From: Trichormus sp. NMC-1
GTDB taxonomy: Bacteria; Cyanobacteriota; Cyanobacteriia; Cyanobacteriales; Nostocaceae
DNA length: 64,000 nucleotides
Assembly: GCF_001858025.1 (NCBI RefSeq)
Contig: NZ_LZQD01000001.1
Location: 1,192,737-1,256,736, forward strand
Direction of reading: 5' to 3'
The translations under genes were made by a program, and so were the position numbers. This document shows positions 7,599 to 15,919 of the stretch, piece by piece. Position 1 is the first letter of the stretch. Each line of letters opens with the position of its first letter. The notes under the pieces are model-generated. The model was not told the DNA's origin. It did not search any database and saw only the letters and a program-made list of their open reading frames with translations.

Positions 7599-8519
7599 TC
7601 AATTGCGGTGATTATTGCTGTAGCGAACCCTTGTACCTGCCCAAAGTAACTTTTCTCGCAGCGTTTGATAATATGAATTGTTTTCCCGCAAAACAATAAA
7701 CTTAGCCCGACAATCAGCCATCCGCACATCAACCCGGTGTCCAGGCCAAATCGAAGTAGATAACACCCCATCCATCCACAATTTAGTACTTAAATCGTAA
7801 TCTCCCAACGGCCAGATACTGACCACCGAACCCGGTGGTAAAATTAGAGGACGACTAGAAAGACTCATCGGACAAATAGGTGTAATAGTAATTGCCTCCA
7901 TCCCATCATGCATAATTGGTCCACTAGCAGAAACGGTGTAACCAGTGGAACCAGTGGGGGTAGAGACAATTAACCCATCTCCTACATATTGATCAACCAC
8001 CTCACCATCTATTTCCATTTCTAGAATAGAGGTAATCATGCGATCAGCAGAAGCAGGTTTGACACAAAACTCATTTAAAGCCAGGTAATGTTCACTCACC
8101 GGTTCTAAATTCGTTCGATGACCCTCATACACCGCTGCTTGCAACATCATCCGCCGCTGAATAGCATAGCGATCTTCAAACAGCCGATCCCAAACTTGTT
8201 CTGGTTCTTGAAACTCATCCACCGATTCAGTTAAAAACCCCAAATGACCACCCACATTCACACCCAGAATAGGGATGCCAGCTGGGGCTAAATGTCTGGC
8301 ACTGGTGAGAACCGTACCATCACCACCAAGTACCAAAGCTAGATCAATTGGTTGACTTGCAGACGCTAAGAACACTGGATAAGGGTTATCTTTTGGTCCG
8401 CTTGGCCCTACCAACACTTGGCACTGACGATCTTCTAGTTGTTTAGCACAGAGTTCTGCCCAGCGTTTACTCTGGGCATCTCGCGCTTTATAAGCAATGA
8501 TTACCTGCTTGAGTTGCAC
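7599..8519 (-). CDS. nadK: NAD kinase (slr0400-type)
   Basis: Phosphorylates NAD(H) to NADP(H) in the cytosol. The 306-residue protein has the diagnostic GGDGT motif (LVLGGDGTVLTSARH, about residue 65), GVNVGGHLGFLTE, and the NE/D and glycine-rich GDGLIVSTPTGSTGYTVSAS segment of the NAD-binding domain. It starts with GTG, 6 bp after the ndhE stop, so it is the last gene of the ndhAIGE operon. The coupling of NADPH supply to NDH-1 is typical of cyanobacterial genomes. A terminator palindrome follows. Confidence 0.95.
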   Translation of the reverse strand: MQLKQVIIAYKARDAQSKRWAELCAKQLEDRQCQVLVGPSGPKDNPYPVFLASASQPIDLALVLGGDGTVLTSARHLAPAGIPILGVNVGGHLGFLTESVDEFQEPEQVWDRLFEDRYAIQRRMMLQAAVYEGHRTNLEPVSEHYLALNEFCVKPASADRMITSILEMEIDGEVVDQYVGDGLIVSTPTGSTGYTVSASGPIMHDGMEAITITPICPMSLSSRPLILPPGSVVSIWPLGDYDLSTKLWMDGVLSTSIWPGHRVDVRMADCRAKFIVLRENNSYYQTLREKLLWAGTRVRYSNNHRN

Positions 8520-8525
8520 GCATTA

Positions 8526-8831
8526 TTACCACTTCAGGAGATTGAACTGCTCCATATCGACGGTATCACGATTGCGATAAATAGCCAGCACAATCGCTAA
8601 ACCAACCGCCGCTTCAGCAGCTGCCACGGTAATCACAAAAACAGTGAAAACCTGACCCTTAATTAATGTTGAGTCGAGAAAGTTGGAAAATGCCATTAAA
8701 TTCAGATTAACAGCATTCAGCAACAACTCAATTGACATTAGCACTCGCACCGCGTTGCGGCTGGTAATTAAACCATAAATGCCAATACAAAACAAAGCCG
8801 CTGCTAGTAATAAAAAGTACTGAAGTTGCAT
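8526..8831 (-). CDS. ndhE: NAD(P)H-quinone oxidoreductase subunit 4L
   Basis: NuoK homologue, a small membrane subunit of the NDH-1 complex in thylakoid/plasma membrane, contributing to proton translocation in respiration and cyclic electron flow. 101 residues with three membrane helices; the conserved acidic residues in [13 protein letters not shown] and [14 protein letters not shown] are present. [14 protein letters not shown] is the usual start. It is separated from ndhG upstream by a ~360-bp heptamer array and followed 6 bp later by nadK. Confidence 0.97.
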   Translation of the reverse strand: MQLQYFLLLAAALFCIGIYGLITSRNAVRVLMSIELLLNAVNLNLMAFSNFLDSTLIKGQVFTVFVITVAAAEAAVGLAIVLAIYRNRDTVDMEQFNLLKW

Positions 8832-9195
8832 GATTAGTGATTGGTGATTGGTGATTGGTGATTGGTGATTGGTGATTGGTGATTGGTGATTGGTGATTGG
8901 TGATTGGTGATTGGTGATTGGTGATTGGTGATTGGTGATTGGTGATTGGTGATTGGTGATTGGTGATTGGTGATTGGTGATTGGTGATTGGTGATTGGTG
9001 ATTGGTGATTGGTGATTGGTGATTGGTGATTGGTGATTGGTGATTGGTGATTGGTGATTGGTGATTGGTGATTGGTGATTGGTGATTGGTGATTGGTGAT
9101 TGGTGATTGGTGATTGGTGATTGGTGATTGGTGATTGGTGATTGGTGATTGGTGATTGGTGATTGGTGATTGGTGATTGGTGATTGGTGATTGGG
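8832..9195. repeat. Heptanucleotide tandem array (TGATTGG)~52 inside the ndh operon
   Basis: About 52 near-perfect copies of ATTGGTG, beginning right at the ndhE start codon. Only the first unit (ATTAGTG) and the last differ. Because three units make 21 nt, all frames without a stop stay open; the minus strand reads as a repeating 7-residue string, which is an artefact of the array. Such STRR-type heptamers are known in heterocystous cyanobacteria. On the mRNA it sits in the ndhG-ndhE leader and hides any normal ndhE ribosome-binding site. Confidence 0.98.
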
Positions 9196-9215
9196 TAATA
9201 ATTATTTTCAAATTA

Positions 9216-9256
9216 TCTCCCCATCACCCCATCACCCCATCCCCCCATCACCCAGT
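9216..9256. repeat. Short octamer repeat CCCCATCA
   Basis: Four to five degenerate copies of CCCCATCA lie between the heptamer array and the ndhG stop. The same octamer, as GGGGTGAT, recurs at 14374-14452. Confidence 0.8.
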
Positions 9257-9258
9257 CC

Positions 9259-9876
9259 CTATTCCTCAGTACCAGCACTGCTACTGGTTGATACTAGTTC
9301 CCTGGGGCGTTCTGGCAAAGTTAAGATAGATTGTTGTAGTTGAGAAGAGCCTAATTCGTCTGGTAAATATTCCCGACGTGCCAAAATAATTGCCCCTACC
9401 ATTGCCATTAGCAACAAAATAGAAGCCAATTCAAAAGGCAGCAAAAAGTCGGTGAAGAAATGTTCACCAATCAAAACGATGGAACTTTCTCCAGCCACAG
9501 GAGAAGTGGTATAAGCCCAGGGAGTTGCCAATACCATCGTACTCAACAAGGCAAATAGTCCTATACTCACCACACCTGTCAATATTTTCCGCAAGCCCGC
9601 ACTCGGCAAGGGTGAAAAATCCTGTCGTTTGTTCACCAACATAATGGCAAACAAAATCAACACGTTAATTGCACCAACATAAATCAGAATTTGTGCTGCT
9701 GCTACAAAATCACCATTTAGCAACAGATACAGTCCTGACATACTGATGAATACACCCCCCAGCAAAAAGGCAGAATAGACAATGTTAGAAAACAGCACTA
9801 CACCTAGTGCTGCCCCAATCATCATCACAGCCAGTATGCCAAATGAAACAACCTGTACTCCTTCCGCTAGATTCAC
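9259..9876 (-). CDS. ndhG: NAD(P)H-quinone oxidoreductase subunit 6
   Basis: NuoJ homologue, a membrane subunit of NDH-1. The 205-residue protein has five predicted helices (GILAVMMIGAALGVVLFSNI, SAFLLGGVFISMSGLYLLL, ILIYVGAINVLILFAIMLV, and others) and a polar C-terminal tail of about 40 residues that begins ARREYLPDELGSS. The start is a GTG preceded by AAGGAC at suitable spacing. It lies between ndhI and ndhE in the conserved order ndhA-I-G-E. Confidence 0.96.
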   Translation of the reverse strand: MNLAEGVQVVSFGILAVMMIGAALGVVLFSNIVYSAFLLGGVFISMSGLYLLLNGDFVAAAQILIYVGAINVLILFAIMLVNKRQDFSPLPSAGLRKILTGVVSIGLFALLSTMVLATPWAYTTSPVAGESSIVLIGEHFFTDFLLPFELASILLLMAMVGAIILARREYLPDELGSSQLQQSILTLPERPRELVSTSSSAGTEE

Positions 9877-9882
9877 TGTTTT

Positions 9883-9955
9883 TGTCCTTAGTCATTGGTC
9901 ATTGGTCATTGATCATCGGTCATCGGTCTTATTTTGAAAATAGACAAATGACTAA
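9883..9955. repeat. Degenerate GGTCATT heptamer repeat in the ndhI-ndhG gap
   Basis: Five to six imperfect units of GGTCATT/GGTCATC followed by ATTTTGAAAAT and a single inverted ATGACTA. The related ATGACCA array lies at 41811-41839. Confidence 0.75.
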
Positions 9956-9961
9956 TCACAT

Positions 9962-10543
9962 TTATTTTTCTGTTTCTACAAGGTCTTCTGGACGGGAACC
10001 AGCACGCGGCGCATCTGCGGGTACACCGTGGGGTTCGAGAACGCCTTTGGGTAAGTAAACCAGTTCGCGCAATGGTGTCACCATTGGATCGTCTGTTACT
10101 TTGTAAGGTAGTCGTCCTAATGCTACGCTGTCAAAGTTTAATTCGTGGCGATCATAAGTAGAAAGTTCATATTCTTCTGTCATGGATAAACAGTTAGTTG
10201 GGCAGTATTCCACACAGTTACCGCAGAAGATACAAACTCCAAAGTCGATGCTGTAGTGATTGAGCTTTTTCTTCTTGCTGGCTTTGTCAAATTCCCAATC
10301 AACTACAGGTAGGTTGATGGGACAAACACGAACACACACTTCGCAGGCAATACACTTGTCAAATTCGTAGTGAATCCTACCGCGAAACCGTTCACCAGGA
10401 ATCAATTTTTCGTAGGGATACTGTACGGTAATGGGACGACGCTGCATGTGGTCAAAGGTAACAGATAGCCCCTGACCAATGTAACGAGCAGATTGTACTG
10501 CTTCTTTGGCGTAATCACCAACTTGTTTCAGGAACTTTAGCAT
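9962..10543 (-). CDS. ndhI: NAD(P)H-quinone oxidoreductase subunit I (2x[4Fe-4S])
   Basis: NuoI homologue, the peripheral-arm electron-transfer subunit of NDH-1. 193 residues with two ferredoxin-type motifs, [12 protein letters not shown] (about residues 64-75) and [12 protein letters not shown] (about 102-113). The start chosen is the ATG giving [15 protein letters not shown], the family N-terminus; an ATG eight codons upstream (10567) is open but not conserved, and the inner ATG is preceded by GGAG at about 10 nt. The C-terminal tail (residues ~165-193, [20 protein letters not shown]) is typical of cyanobacteria. Confidence 0.96.
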   Translation of the reverse strand: MLKFLKQVGDYAKEAVQSARYIGQGLSVTFDHMQRRPITVQYPYEKLIPGERFRGRIHYEFDKCIACEVCVRVCPINLPVVDWEFDKASKKKKLNHYSIDFGVCIFCGNCVEYCPTNCLSMTEEYELSTYDRHELNFDSVALGRLPYKVTDDPMVTPLRELVYLPKGVLEPHGVPADAPRAGSRPEDLVETEK

Positions 10544-10571
10544 TTTTTGTGTCTCCACTCTTTTCAATTTT

Positions 10572-10757
10572 GGATCTTGAATTTTGGATTTTAGATTTCA
10601 GATTCAATCCCTTCGGGTAATGCCTCCGGCTCCCGTAAGGGATACAGAAGTCACTCATGGGGGAAACCACGCCACTTGCTTCAAGCCGGGAAACCCGTCC
10701 AACGCAGTGGCTCCCCAAGACCGCGCTGCTTCACCAAAATCTAAAATCTAAAATTGC
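10572..10757. repeat. Dispersed ~185-bp repeat between ndhA and ndhI
   Basis: Flanked by AT-rich arms (AAAATCTAAAATCTAAAATT on one side, matching ATTTTGGATTTTAGATTT on the other in inverse orientation), with a core containing GCAGCGCGGTCTTGGGGAGC (minus strand), GTTTCCCCCATGAGTGACTT and AGGCATTACCCGAAGGGAT. The core resembles a common Nostocales intergenic repeat. It has no plausible coding sequence. Inverted flanks suggest insertion as a unit. Confidence 0.65.
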
Positions 10758-10758
10758 T

Positions 10759-11877
10759 TTAACCGCCAAAGGCAACGGGAAAAGCTAATTTCAGTGCGGC
10801 GGTTAATAGAAGATTAACCAAACCGACTGGTAACAGGAACTTCCAGCCTAAATCTAACAATTGGTCAATTCTTACCCGTGGAACTGTCCAGCGGATGAGG
10901 ATGGCAAGAAACACGAGCAAATAGGCTTTGAGTACGGTCATAGTGATACCTAAAGAGGCAGTCACTACCTGGAGTACAGGGTCTGTTTCACTGACTCCCA
11001 GCACACTACCTATGAGGCTGACGGGAATAGGAAAATGCCAACCGCCTAGATACAAAATTGCGACAAGGAGGGAAGAAAGTATCAAGTTAATGTAAGAACC
11101 TAGATAAAATAGACCGAACTTCATCCCGGAATATTCAGTCTGATATCCTGCTACTAGTTCTTCTTCCGCTTCGGGTAAGTCAAAGGGTAGGCGTTCGCAT
11201 TCAGCCAGGGCTGCTATCCAAAAAATGATGAAACCAAGTGGTTGTCGCCAAATATTCCAGCCGAAAATGCCAAAATTAGATTGCTGATTCACGATGTCAA
11301 CAGTGCTGAGGCTGTTAGACATCATCGCGATCGCTAGTACACTCAGCGCTAAGGGAATTTCATAACTAATTGACTGTGCTGCTGCCCGCAAACCCCCTAA
11401 GAGGGCGTATTTATTATTAGATGCGTAGCCAGCCATCAATAATCCAATGGGCTGAATGCTAGATAAAGCAATCCACAAGAAAACCCCCATTCCCACGTTG
11501 GTAATGACGATATTTTCCCCAAAGGGAACAATTAGAAATGACAAAAATACCGGAATTACCACAATCACAGGTCCGAGGGTAAACAGCCAGCGGTCTGCTT
11601 GGGCTGGGACTATATCTTCTTTAAAGATTAGCTTCAGACCATCCGCTACAGGCACTAGTAACCCAAAAGGCCCTTGATATTCTGGTCCAATCCGTTGTTG
11701 TGCAGCAGCAGAAATTTTTCGCTCTAGCCAGGTGGCAACCAGTACTCCCACTGTTGCACCAATCAGCATCAATATCATTGGTAATGGCATCCAAATCGCT
11801 TTGGCTGCCCCTGGTGGTATTCCTAAATCCTTGACGGATTGTATAAAAGTTCCTTGGAGGTCAATTCCTGTATTCAT
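10759..11877 (-). CDS. ndhA: NAD(P)H-quinone oxidoreductase subunit 1
   Basis: NuoH homologue, the membrane subunit of NDH-1 that forms the quinone-binding cavity next to the peripheral arm. 372 residues with eight or so helices. Seen: [40 protein letters not shown] (conserved quinone-site loops), [20 protein letters not shown] and [19 protein letters not shown]. It is the first gene of ndhA-I-G-E-nadK. The ATG (MNTGIDLQG) matches the family. The 688 bp upstream should hold the operon promoter. Confidence 0.97.
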   Translation of the reverse strand: MNTGIDLQGTFIQSVKDLGIPPGAAKAIWMPLPMILMLIGATVGVLVATWLERKISAAAQQRIGPEYQGPFGLLVPVADGLKLIFKEDIVPAQADRWLFTLGPVIVVIPVFLSFLIVPFGENIVITNVGMGVFLWIALSSIQPIGLLMAGYASNNKYALLGGLRAAAQSISYEIPLALSVLAIAMMSNSLSTVDIVNQQSNFGIFGWNIWRQPLGFIIFWIAALAECERLPFDLPEAEEELVAGYQTEYSGMKFGLFYLGSYINLILSSLLVAILYLGGWHFPIPVSLIGSVLGVSETDPVLQVVTASLGITMTVLKAYLLVFLAILIRWTVPRVRIDQLLDLGWKFLLPVGLVNLLLTAALKLAFPVAFGG

Positions 11878-12565
11878 GTTTACTACTCTTTACGTCAACT
11901 GAAGTCTGTTCGCGTTAGTGTTGCGAAGCAAAGTCTGAAATCAGATTTTTCAATCTTCATACTCTATTCTTCAGCCTTCATCTTTTATCCTTCGAGATGA
12001 TGTCTGATTGTAGATTTGTTGCCAATTCCCATGTTTAGTATATCCTTGGATGGTTTGAGGCTCCTGAACCAAGATGACAACTTCTACTTATGATTGGGAT
12101 TGAGATTGGCTAATACTCGGAACTGGGGACTGGGGACGCGGAGATGGGGAGACGCGGGGACGGGGAGACGGGGAGAAATAATCATCTACTGCACCCTGCT
12201 AGAAAGCCCCCCTGCACCCTGCCTATTTATTCCCTGTCACCATATGCCTAATGGCAGGCTACCACCAATGCCCAATGCTACAGACAAAACAAATTGGCCG
12301 CTTCCAGATGGGCAACGGTTTTTGATTCTGTCTAAATTGTGTGATCTCAAGTCTGGCTAATTGCCTATCAAAAAAACTCTCCACGTCGCTGTGTCACCGT
12401 GAGGTTCCTTAATGATAAGTATTTAACCGCACATGATATGCTCTTCCAGTACTATCGGCTGTGATGACAATGCCAATTTCAGATTCTCGATTACAGATGA
12501 CAGTTATTAATCTGTCCATCTATTGGCATGAATCCAACATCTAAAATCTAAAATTGGTTACTTAG
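11878..12565. other. Intergenic region upstream of ndhA
   Basis: It holds a degenerate G-rich repeat at 12118-12176 (GGGGAGACGCGGGGACGGGG type) and AAAATCTAAAATTGG near the gltA end. A 36-codon minus-strand frame at 12409-12519 (MDRLITVICNRESEIGIVIT then ADSTGRAYHVRLNTYH) has protein-like composition but no ribosome-binding site and no recognised family; it may be a gene remnant. The ndhA promoter must lie here, but I could not define it. Confidence 0.5.
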
Positions 12566-13702
12566 TTAACGTTGGTCGATGGGAAGGTAAGAAACTTCGT
12601 GGCGACCGTTGTAAACTTGGGTAGGACGGAAAATCCGGTTTTCTGCGAGTTGTTCTTTCCAATGGGCTAACCAACCAGCCACACGAGCGATCGCAAAAAT
12701 TGGTGTAAACAAGTCTGTGGGAATTCCCATTTTTCTATACACTAAGCCGGAATAAAAGTCAACATTAGGATAAATCCCTTTGCCACTTAGTTTTTCGGCA
12801 ACTACCCGTTCCATTTCTTGGGCAATTTCATAATACTTGTCGTAGCCAAACTTCTCGAACAGCTGCTCCGCCAAGTTTTGTAAAATTGTGGCTCTTGGGT
12901 CTTTTACCTTGTATACACGATGCCCAAAACCCATAATCTTCGCTTTGCGTTCTAGAAGACCATCTACATAAGGGCGGACATTCTTCACAGAACCAATTTC
13001 TTCCAACATCTGAATTACTTCTTCATTCGCGCCACCATGCAGCGGTCCGCCCAGGGTTCCTACTGCACTAGCAACTACGGCATAGGGGTCAGTTAATGTA
13101 GAAGCTGTTACCCTAGCACTAAAGGTCGAAGCATTCATTGTATGCTCGACATGAAGTATCAAGCAGATGTCAAAAATTTTCGCTGCTAAAGGATCTGGTT
13201 CCTTCTCATTCAGCATATACAAGAAGTTGCCGGAATAGTCCAGATCATCCCGTGGCTTGACAGGGTCATTACCTTGCCGCATCAACTGGAATGCCGCTAC
13301 CATCGTGGGGATAGTCGCCATTAAGCGGACTACAGCATCTCGAATATAGACTGGATTATGTAAGTCACGACGTGAATAAAATAAACCTAATGCAGCGGCT
13401 GAGGCTTGCAGCGCATCCATTGGGTGTCCGCTTTCGGGAAAGCATTTCATCATGTCCCGAATGCGATATTTTAAGCGTCTGTGGTAGCGAATTTCATGCT
13501 CAAACGCTTCCAATTCTTGCTTGTTTGGCAATTCACCCCAAATTAAGAGATAAGCAGTTTCTAGGAACGTGCTTTTTTCTGCTAATTCTTCAATCCGAAT
13601 ACCACGATATTCTAGTATTCCCTTTTGCCCATCTACATAACTGATACTCGATTGGGCTGCGGGAATGCCTTCTAAACCAGGCCTGAATTCGCACACCGTC
13701 AT
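12566..13702 (-). CDS. gltA: Citrate synthase
   Basis: Condenses acetyl-CoA and oxaloacetate to citrate, the entry to the cyanobacterial TCA pathway and 2-oxoglutarate supply. 378 residues from the ATG at 13700-13702 (MTVCEFRPGLEGIPAAQSSI), the conserved start; the open frame extends 13 codons further (MHNQIFHKANGVA), but this is not family sequence. Catalytic regions are present: HVEHTMNAS, LGGPLHGGANEEV (His) and IMGFGHRVYK (His), with Asp in PNVDFYSGLVY. Length fits the bacterial type-II-like short enzymes. The gene stands alone and is divergent from nothing nearby; sixA lies upstream in the same orientation, 138 bp away. Confidence 0.96.
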   Translation of the reverse strand: MTVCEFRPGLEGIPAAQSSISYVDGQKGILEYRGIRIEELAEKSTFLETAYLLIWGELPNKQELEAFEHEIRYHRRLKYRIRDMMKCFPESGHPMDALQASAAALGLFYSRRDLHNPVYIRDAVVRLMATIPTMVAAFQLMRQGNDPVKPRDDLDYSGNFLYMLNEKEPDPLAAKIFDICLILHVEHTMNASTFSARVTASTLTDPYAVVASAVGTLGGPLHGGANEEVIQMLEEIGSVKNVRPYVDGLLERKAKIMGFGHRVYKVKDPRATILQNLAEQLFEKFGYDKYYEIAQEMERVVAEKLSGKGIYPNVDFYSGLVYRKMGIPTDLFTPIFAIARVAGWLAHWKEQLAENRIFRPTQVYNGRHEVSYLPIDQR

Positions 13703-13839
13703 GGCAACACCATTTGCTTTGTGAAATATCTGATTGTGCAAGGCACACGCTCCGCGAACACGCTAACTTACCAGAGATTGTTTTCACCATAACAGTTGTC
13801 GGAACTACGAACCATTCTATGAGAAAGGTCGAAAAACTG

Positions 13840-14334
13840 TTATGGCAGGTACTTGGGTGGTATCAAGCAGAACATTTGACTACAACCCAGAGGAGATCCC
13901 GTTTCTGGTAGTTTTATCCCAATCATACCTGCTTTTTTGAGGACGAGACTGCCTTTGGCTTCTCCCCAAAGCAGAATTTCTGCCCAATTGCTCAAAGAAG
14001 GTTCATGTCCCACTAGCACCAACTGGGTTTTATCATCATAATTCCTGGGTTCTAGCCAGTCTGTTAGCCAATTGTTGATGTTACCTTCTGGGGTGAGATG
14101 GTCAGATATTTCTAGCTGAGAACTGAGTCCAGCCTCAATGAGTATTTCTGCTGTTTGGTGAGCGCGGACTAGGGGACTGGTGAGGATTAAATCAAAGTGT
14201 AAATCTAGTTTTACTAATTGCTGGGCTACTTTTTTGGTTTTTTGTCGTCCTTCTTTGGTGAGTTGGCGTTCTTCATCTTTTAGCCCCGGTTGATGTTCTT
14301 CAGCAATACCATGACGGAATAAATATAAGTTCAT
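13840..14334 (-). CDS. sixA: SixA-type phosphohistidine phosphatase
   Basis: Histidine-phosphatase superfamily member of the SixA group, which dephosphorylates phosphohistidine on HPt-type proteins. The 164-residue protein starts MNLYLFRHGIAEEH, with the catalytic RHG at residues 7-9, LTSPLVRAHQTAEIL (second Arg) and the C-terminal catalytic His in LVLVGHEPSLSNW. It contains no signal peptide. The ATG is followed 138 bp downstream by the gltA start, so the two may share a transcript. Confidence 0.9.
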   Translation of the reverse strand: MNLYLFRHGIAEEHQPGLKDEERQLTKEGRQKTKKVAQQLVKLDLHFDLILTSPLVRAHQTAEILIEAGLSSQLEISDHLTPEGNINNWLTDWLEPRNYDDKTQLVLVGHEPSLSNWAEILLWGEAKGSLVLKKAGMIGIKLPETGSPLGCSQMFCLIPPKYLP

Positions 14335-14359
14335 AATAAGTTCACAGCTATTTTATCGA

Positions 14360-14455
14360 AGATGACGCGGAGATGGGGTGATGGGGTGATGGGGTGATGG
14401 GGAGATGGGGAGATGGGGTGATGGGGGAGATGGGGTGATGGGGTGATGAGGAGAA
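14360..14455. repeat. Octamer array GGGGTGAT/GGGGAGAT
   Basis: About ten units alternate between GGGGTGAT and GGGGAGAT, upstream of sixA. It is the reverse complement of the CCCCATCA repeat at 9216. It has no coding potential. Confidence 0.9.
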
Positions 14456-14469
14456 TAACCTTCTAACTT

Positions 14470-14668
14470 TTGCCTATTCCCTATTCCCTATTCCCTATTC
14501 CCTATTCCCTATTCCCTATTCCCTATTCCCTATTCCCTATTCCCTATTCCCTATTCCCTATTCCCTATTCCCTATTCCCTATTCCCTATTCCCTATTCCC
14601 TATTCCCTATTCCCTATTCCCTATTCCCTATTCCCTATTCCCTATTCCCTATTCCCTATTCCCTATCA
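14470..14668. repeat. Heptanucleotide tandem array (TTCCCTA)~27
   Basis: About 27 near-perfect TTCCCTA units ending 1-2 bp from the stop codon of the minus-strand membrane-protein gene. Three units are 21 nt, so the frame reads as a repeating seven-residue string, which I do not regard as a gene. It is the same class as the arrays at 7.4, 8.8 and 57.3 kb. Confidence 0.97.
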
Positions 14669-15214
14669 CCAATTACCAAGAATGGCTGTATTAATAGTCC
14701 AAGCATCTACTAATAACAGCAGGAGGGTAAAACCAAATAAAATTAGATACATCCAAGGTTGTGCTAGAGGACGGACATCTGTAGTATCAATGCCTGTTTT
14801 CGTTTGGACAATATTCACCAAACGGGTAAATCCAGCCACGCGCATGGGTAGTAAATAAGCTTTTCCGTCTTGGCTGAGGAAATAATAAACTATACCTCCT
14901 TGACCAGTAGTGCGGGGTTTTAACTGTTTAATATCTAACCAAGGTAAAGACCAACCTTTGCGAAAGAAGCGCGGAACCCAAATGGGGTAAGTCACTTGAA
15001 TTCCCTGGTCATCTACTATCACTCTTTCAGTTAATACCGCATAAAGTCCTACAAAACCGATCATAATTCCTAACCATAATAATTCTGGTGGTGTAGGTGC
15101 ATCTGTTGCTTGGGCTAAAAAAGGTAAAGGGACTGTGAGTGCTAGATATAGACTCAATAGGGTGATTCTAATCAAGGGAGACAGACGGAAAACAGAAGTT
15201 GAGGTTGTGGTCAC
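14666..15214 (-). CDS. Conserved membrane protein of unknown function
   Basis: A 182-residue protein I cannot assign. It has two helices near the N-terminus (ITLLSLYLALTVPLPFLA and LLWLGIMIGFVGLYAVLTE), a soluble middle (IQVTYPIWVPRFFRKGWSLP, GQGGIVYYFLSQDGKAYLLP) resembling a PH-like membrane-associated fold, and a C-terminal helix (WMYLILFGFTLLLLLVDAW). The start is GTG. It lies 81 bp downstream of the DUF4079-type gene in the same direction, suggesting co-transcription. Its stop codon touches the TTCCCTA array. Confidence 0.75.
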   Translation of the reverse strand: MTTTSTSVFRLSPLIRITLLSLYLALTVPLPFLAQATDAPTPPELLWLGIMIGFVGLYAVLTERVIVDDQGIQVTYPIWVPRFFRKGWSLPWLDIKQLKPRTTGQGGIVYYFLSQDGKAYLLPMRVAGFTRLVNIVQTKTGIDTTDVRPLAQPWMYLILFGFTLLLLLVDAWTINTAILGNW

Positions 15215-15295
15215 GGCTAAATCACAGTTCTAGTCAAAAGCTTTTCTTCTTTTTATTTTAACTTTGACTTCTTTTTCTTGTTACCTGTCACCTGT

Positions 15296-15757
15296 TTAAG
15301 GTAAATATTTTTGTACCACAGTCCAGCCAGTTAAAGATACCCAAATAAATCCGGTAAATAAGACGATATTTAACCCAATGTGTAAAGGTCTAGCCCAAGG
15401 TTTTCCAGGACTAATTTGAGTTGCACTAAAAGCCGATCCTAAGACTAATGCTACCACTATTAATCCAGCAATTAAGTGTGATGAGTGTCCCAATGAACCA
15501 AAGTGTCCCAAAGTGCCAACAATACCAACCGCTAGAAGTAACAGGACTAAGCTAACCATAGTAATGCCGATTATATAGTGGAGCGATAGCACTTCACCAC
15601 GATTCCACGGCAGTACAACCCCGAAAGGTGATTCTCGGGTAGTTCTCATCCTAAACATCCAAATACCAGTAATGGCTAAAAATAAATATGCCAGCAGCGA
15701 CAAACCCATAGACCATGCGGCTATTTTCCACAACCAGAGAAAAGAAGGTAGATGCAT
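15296..15757 (-). CDS. DUF4079-type membrane protein
   Basis: A 153-residue protein with four predicted helices (IAAWSMGLSLLAYLFLAITG, IIGITMVSLVLLLLAVGIVG, LIAGLIVVALVLGSAFSATQ, LNIVLFTGFIWVSLTGW). Histidines in LSLHYIIG, LGHSSHLIAG and PLHIGLN are spaced as in cytochrome b561-like families, so haem binding is possible. Family assignment to DUF4079 is from recall of the cyanobacterial pattern. It is followed by the 182-residue membrane protein. Confidence 0.7.
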   Translation of the reverse strand: MHLPSFLWLWKIAAWSMGLSLLAYLFLAITGIWMFRMRTTRESPFGVVLPWNRGEVLSLHYIIGITMVSLVLLLLAVGIVGTLGHFGSLGHSSHLIAGLIVVALVLGSAFSATQISPGKPWARPLHIGLNIVLFTGFIWVSLTGWTVVQKYLP

Positions 15758-15919
15758 AAAAGAGTTCAGTTAAGGAAAGTTATAAAAGGCTGTAAAAGAG
15801 CATTTGTAAAAATAATTTTTGCTGTTCATAATCTATCACAGAGAACAACTGTGAAAGTCCTTACTATATTAAGTTGACCAATTTCATCTTCATTTCATCT
15901 AAGGTTGGCATCTTTGGAG

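Noticed and set aside
8834-9211. A 125-codon open frame of repeating NHQSPIT residues
   Set aside because: It arises because three 7-mers make 21 nt; no family, ribosome-binding site or non-repetitive part supports translation.
12094-12360. An 88-codon plus-strand frame rich in Arg and Gly
   Set aside because: It runs through a degenerate G-rich repeat and has no recognised domain or ribosome-binding site.
14470-14694. A 74-codon open frame of repeating SLFPIPY residues
   Set aside because: Same artefact of a heptamer array; it ends a few bases beyond the repeat.
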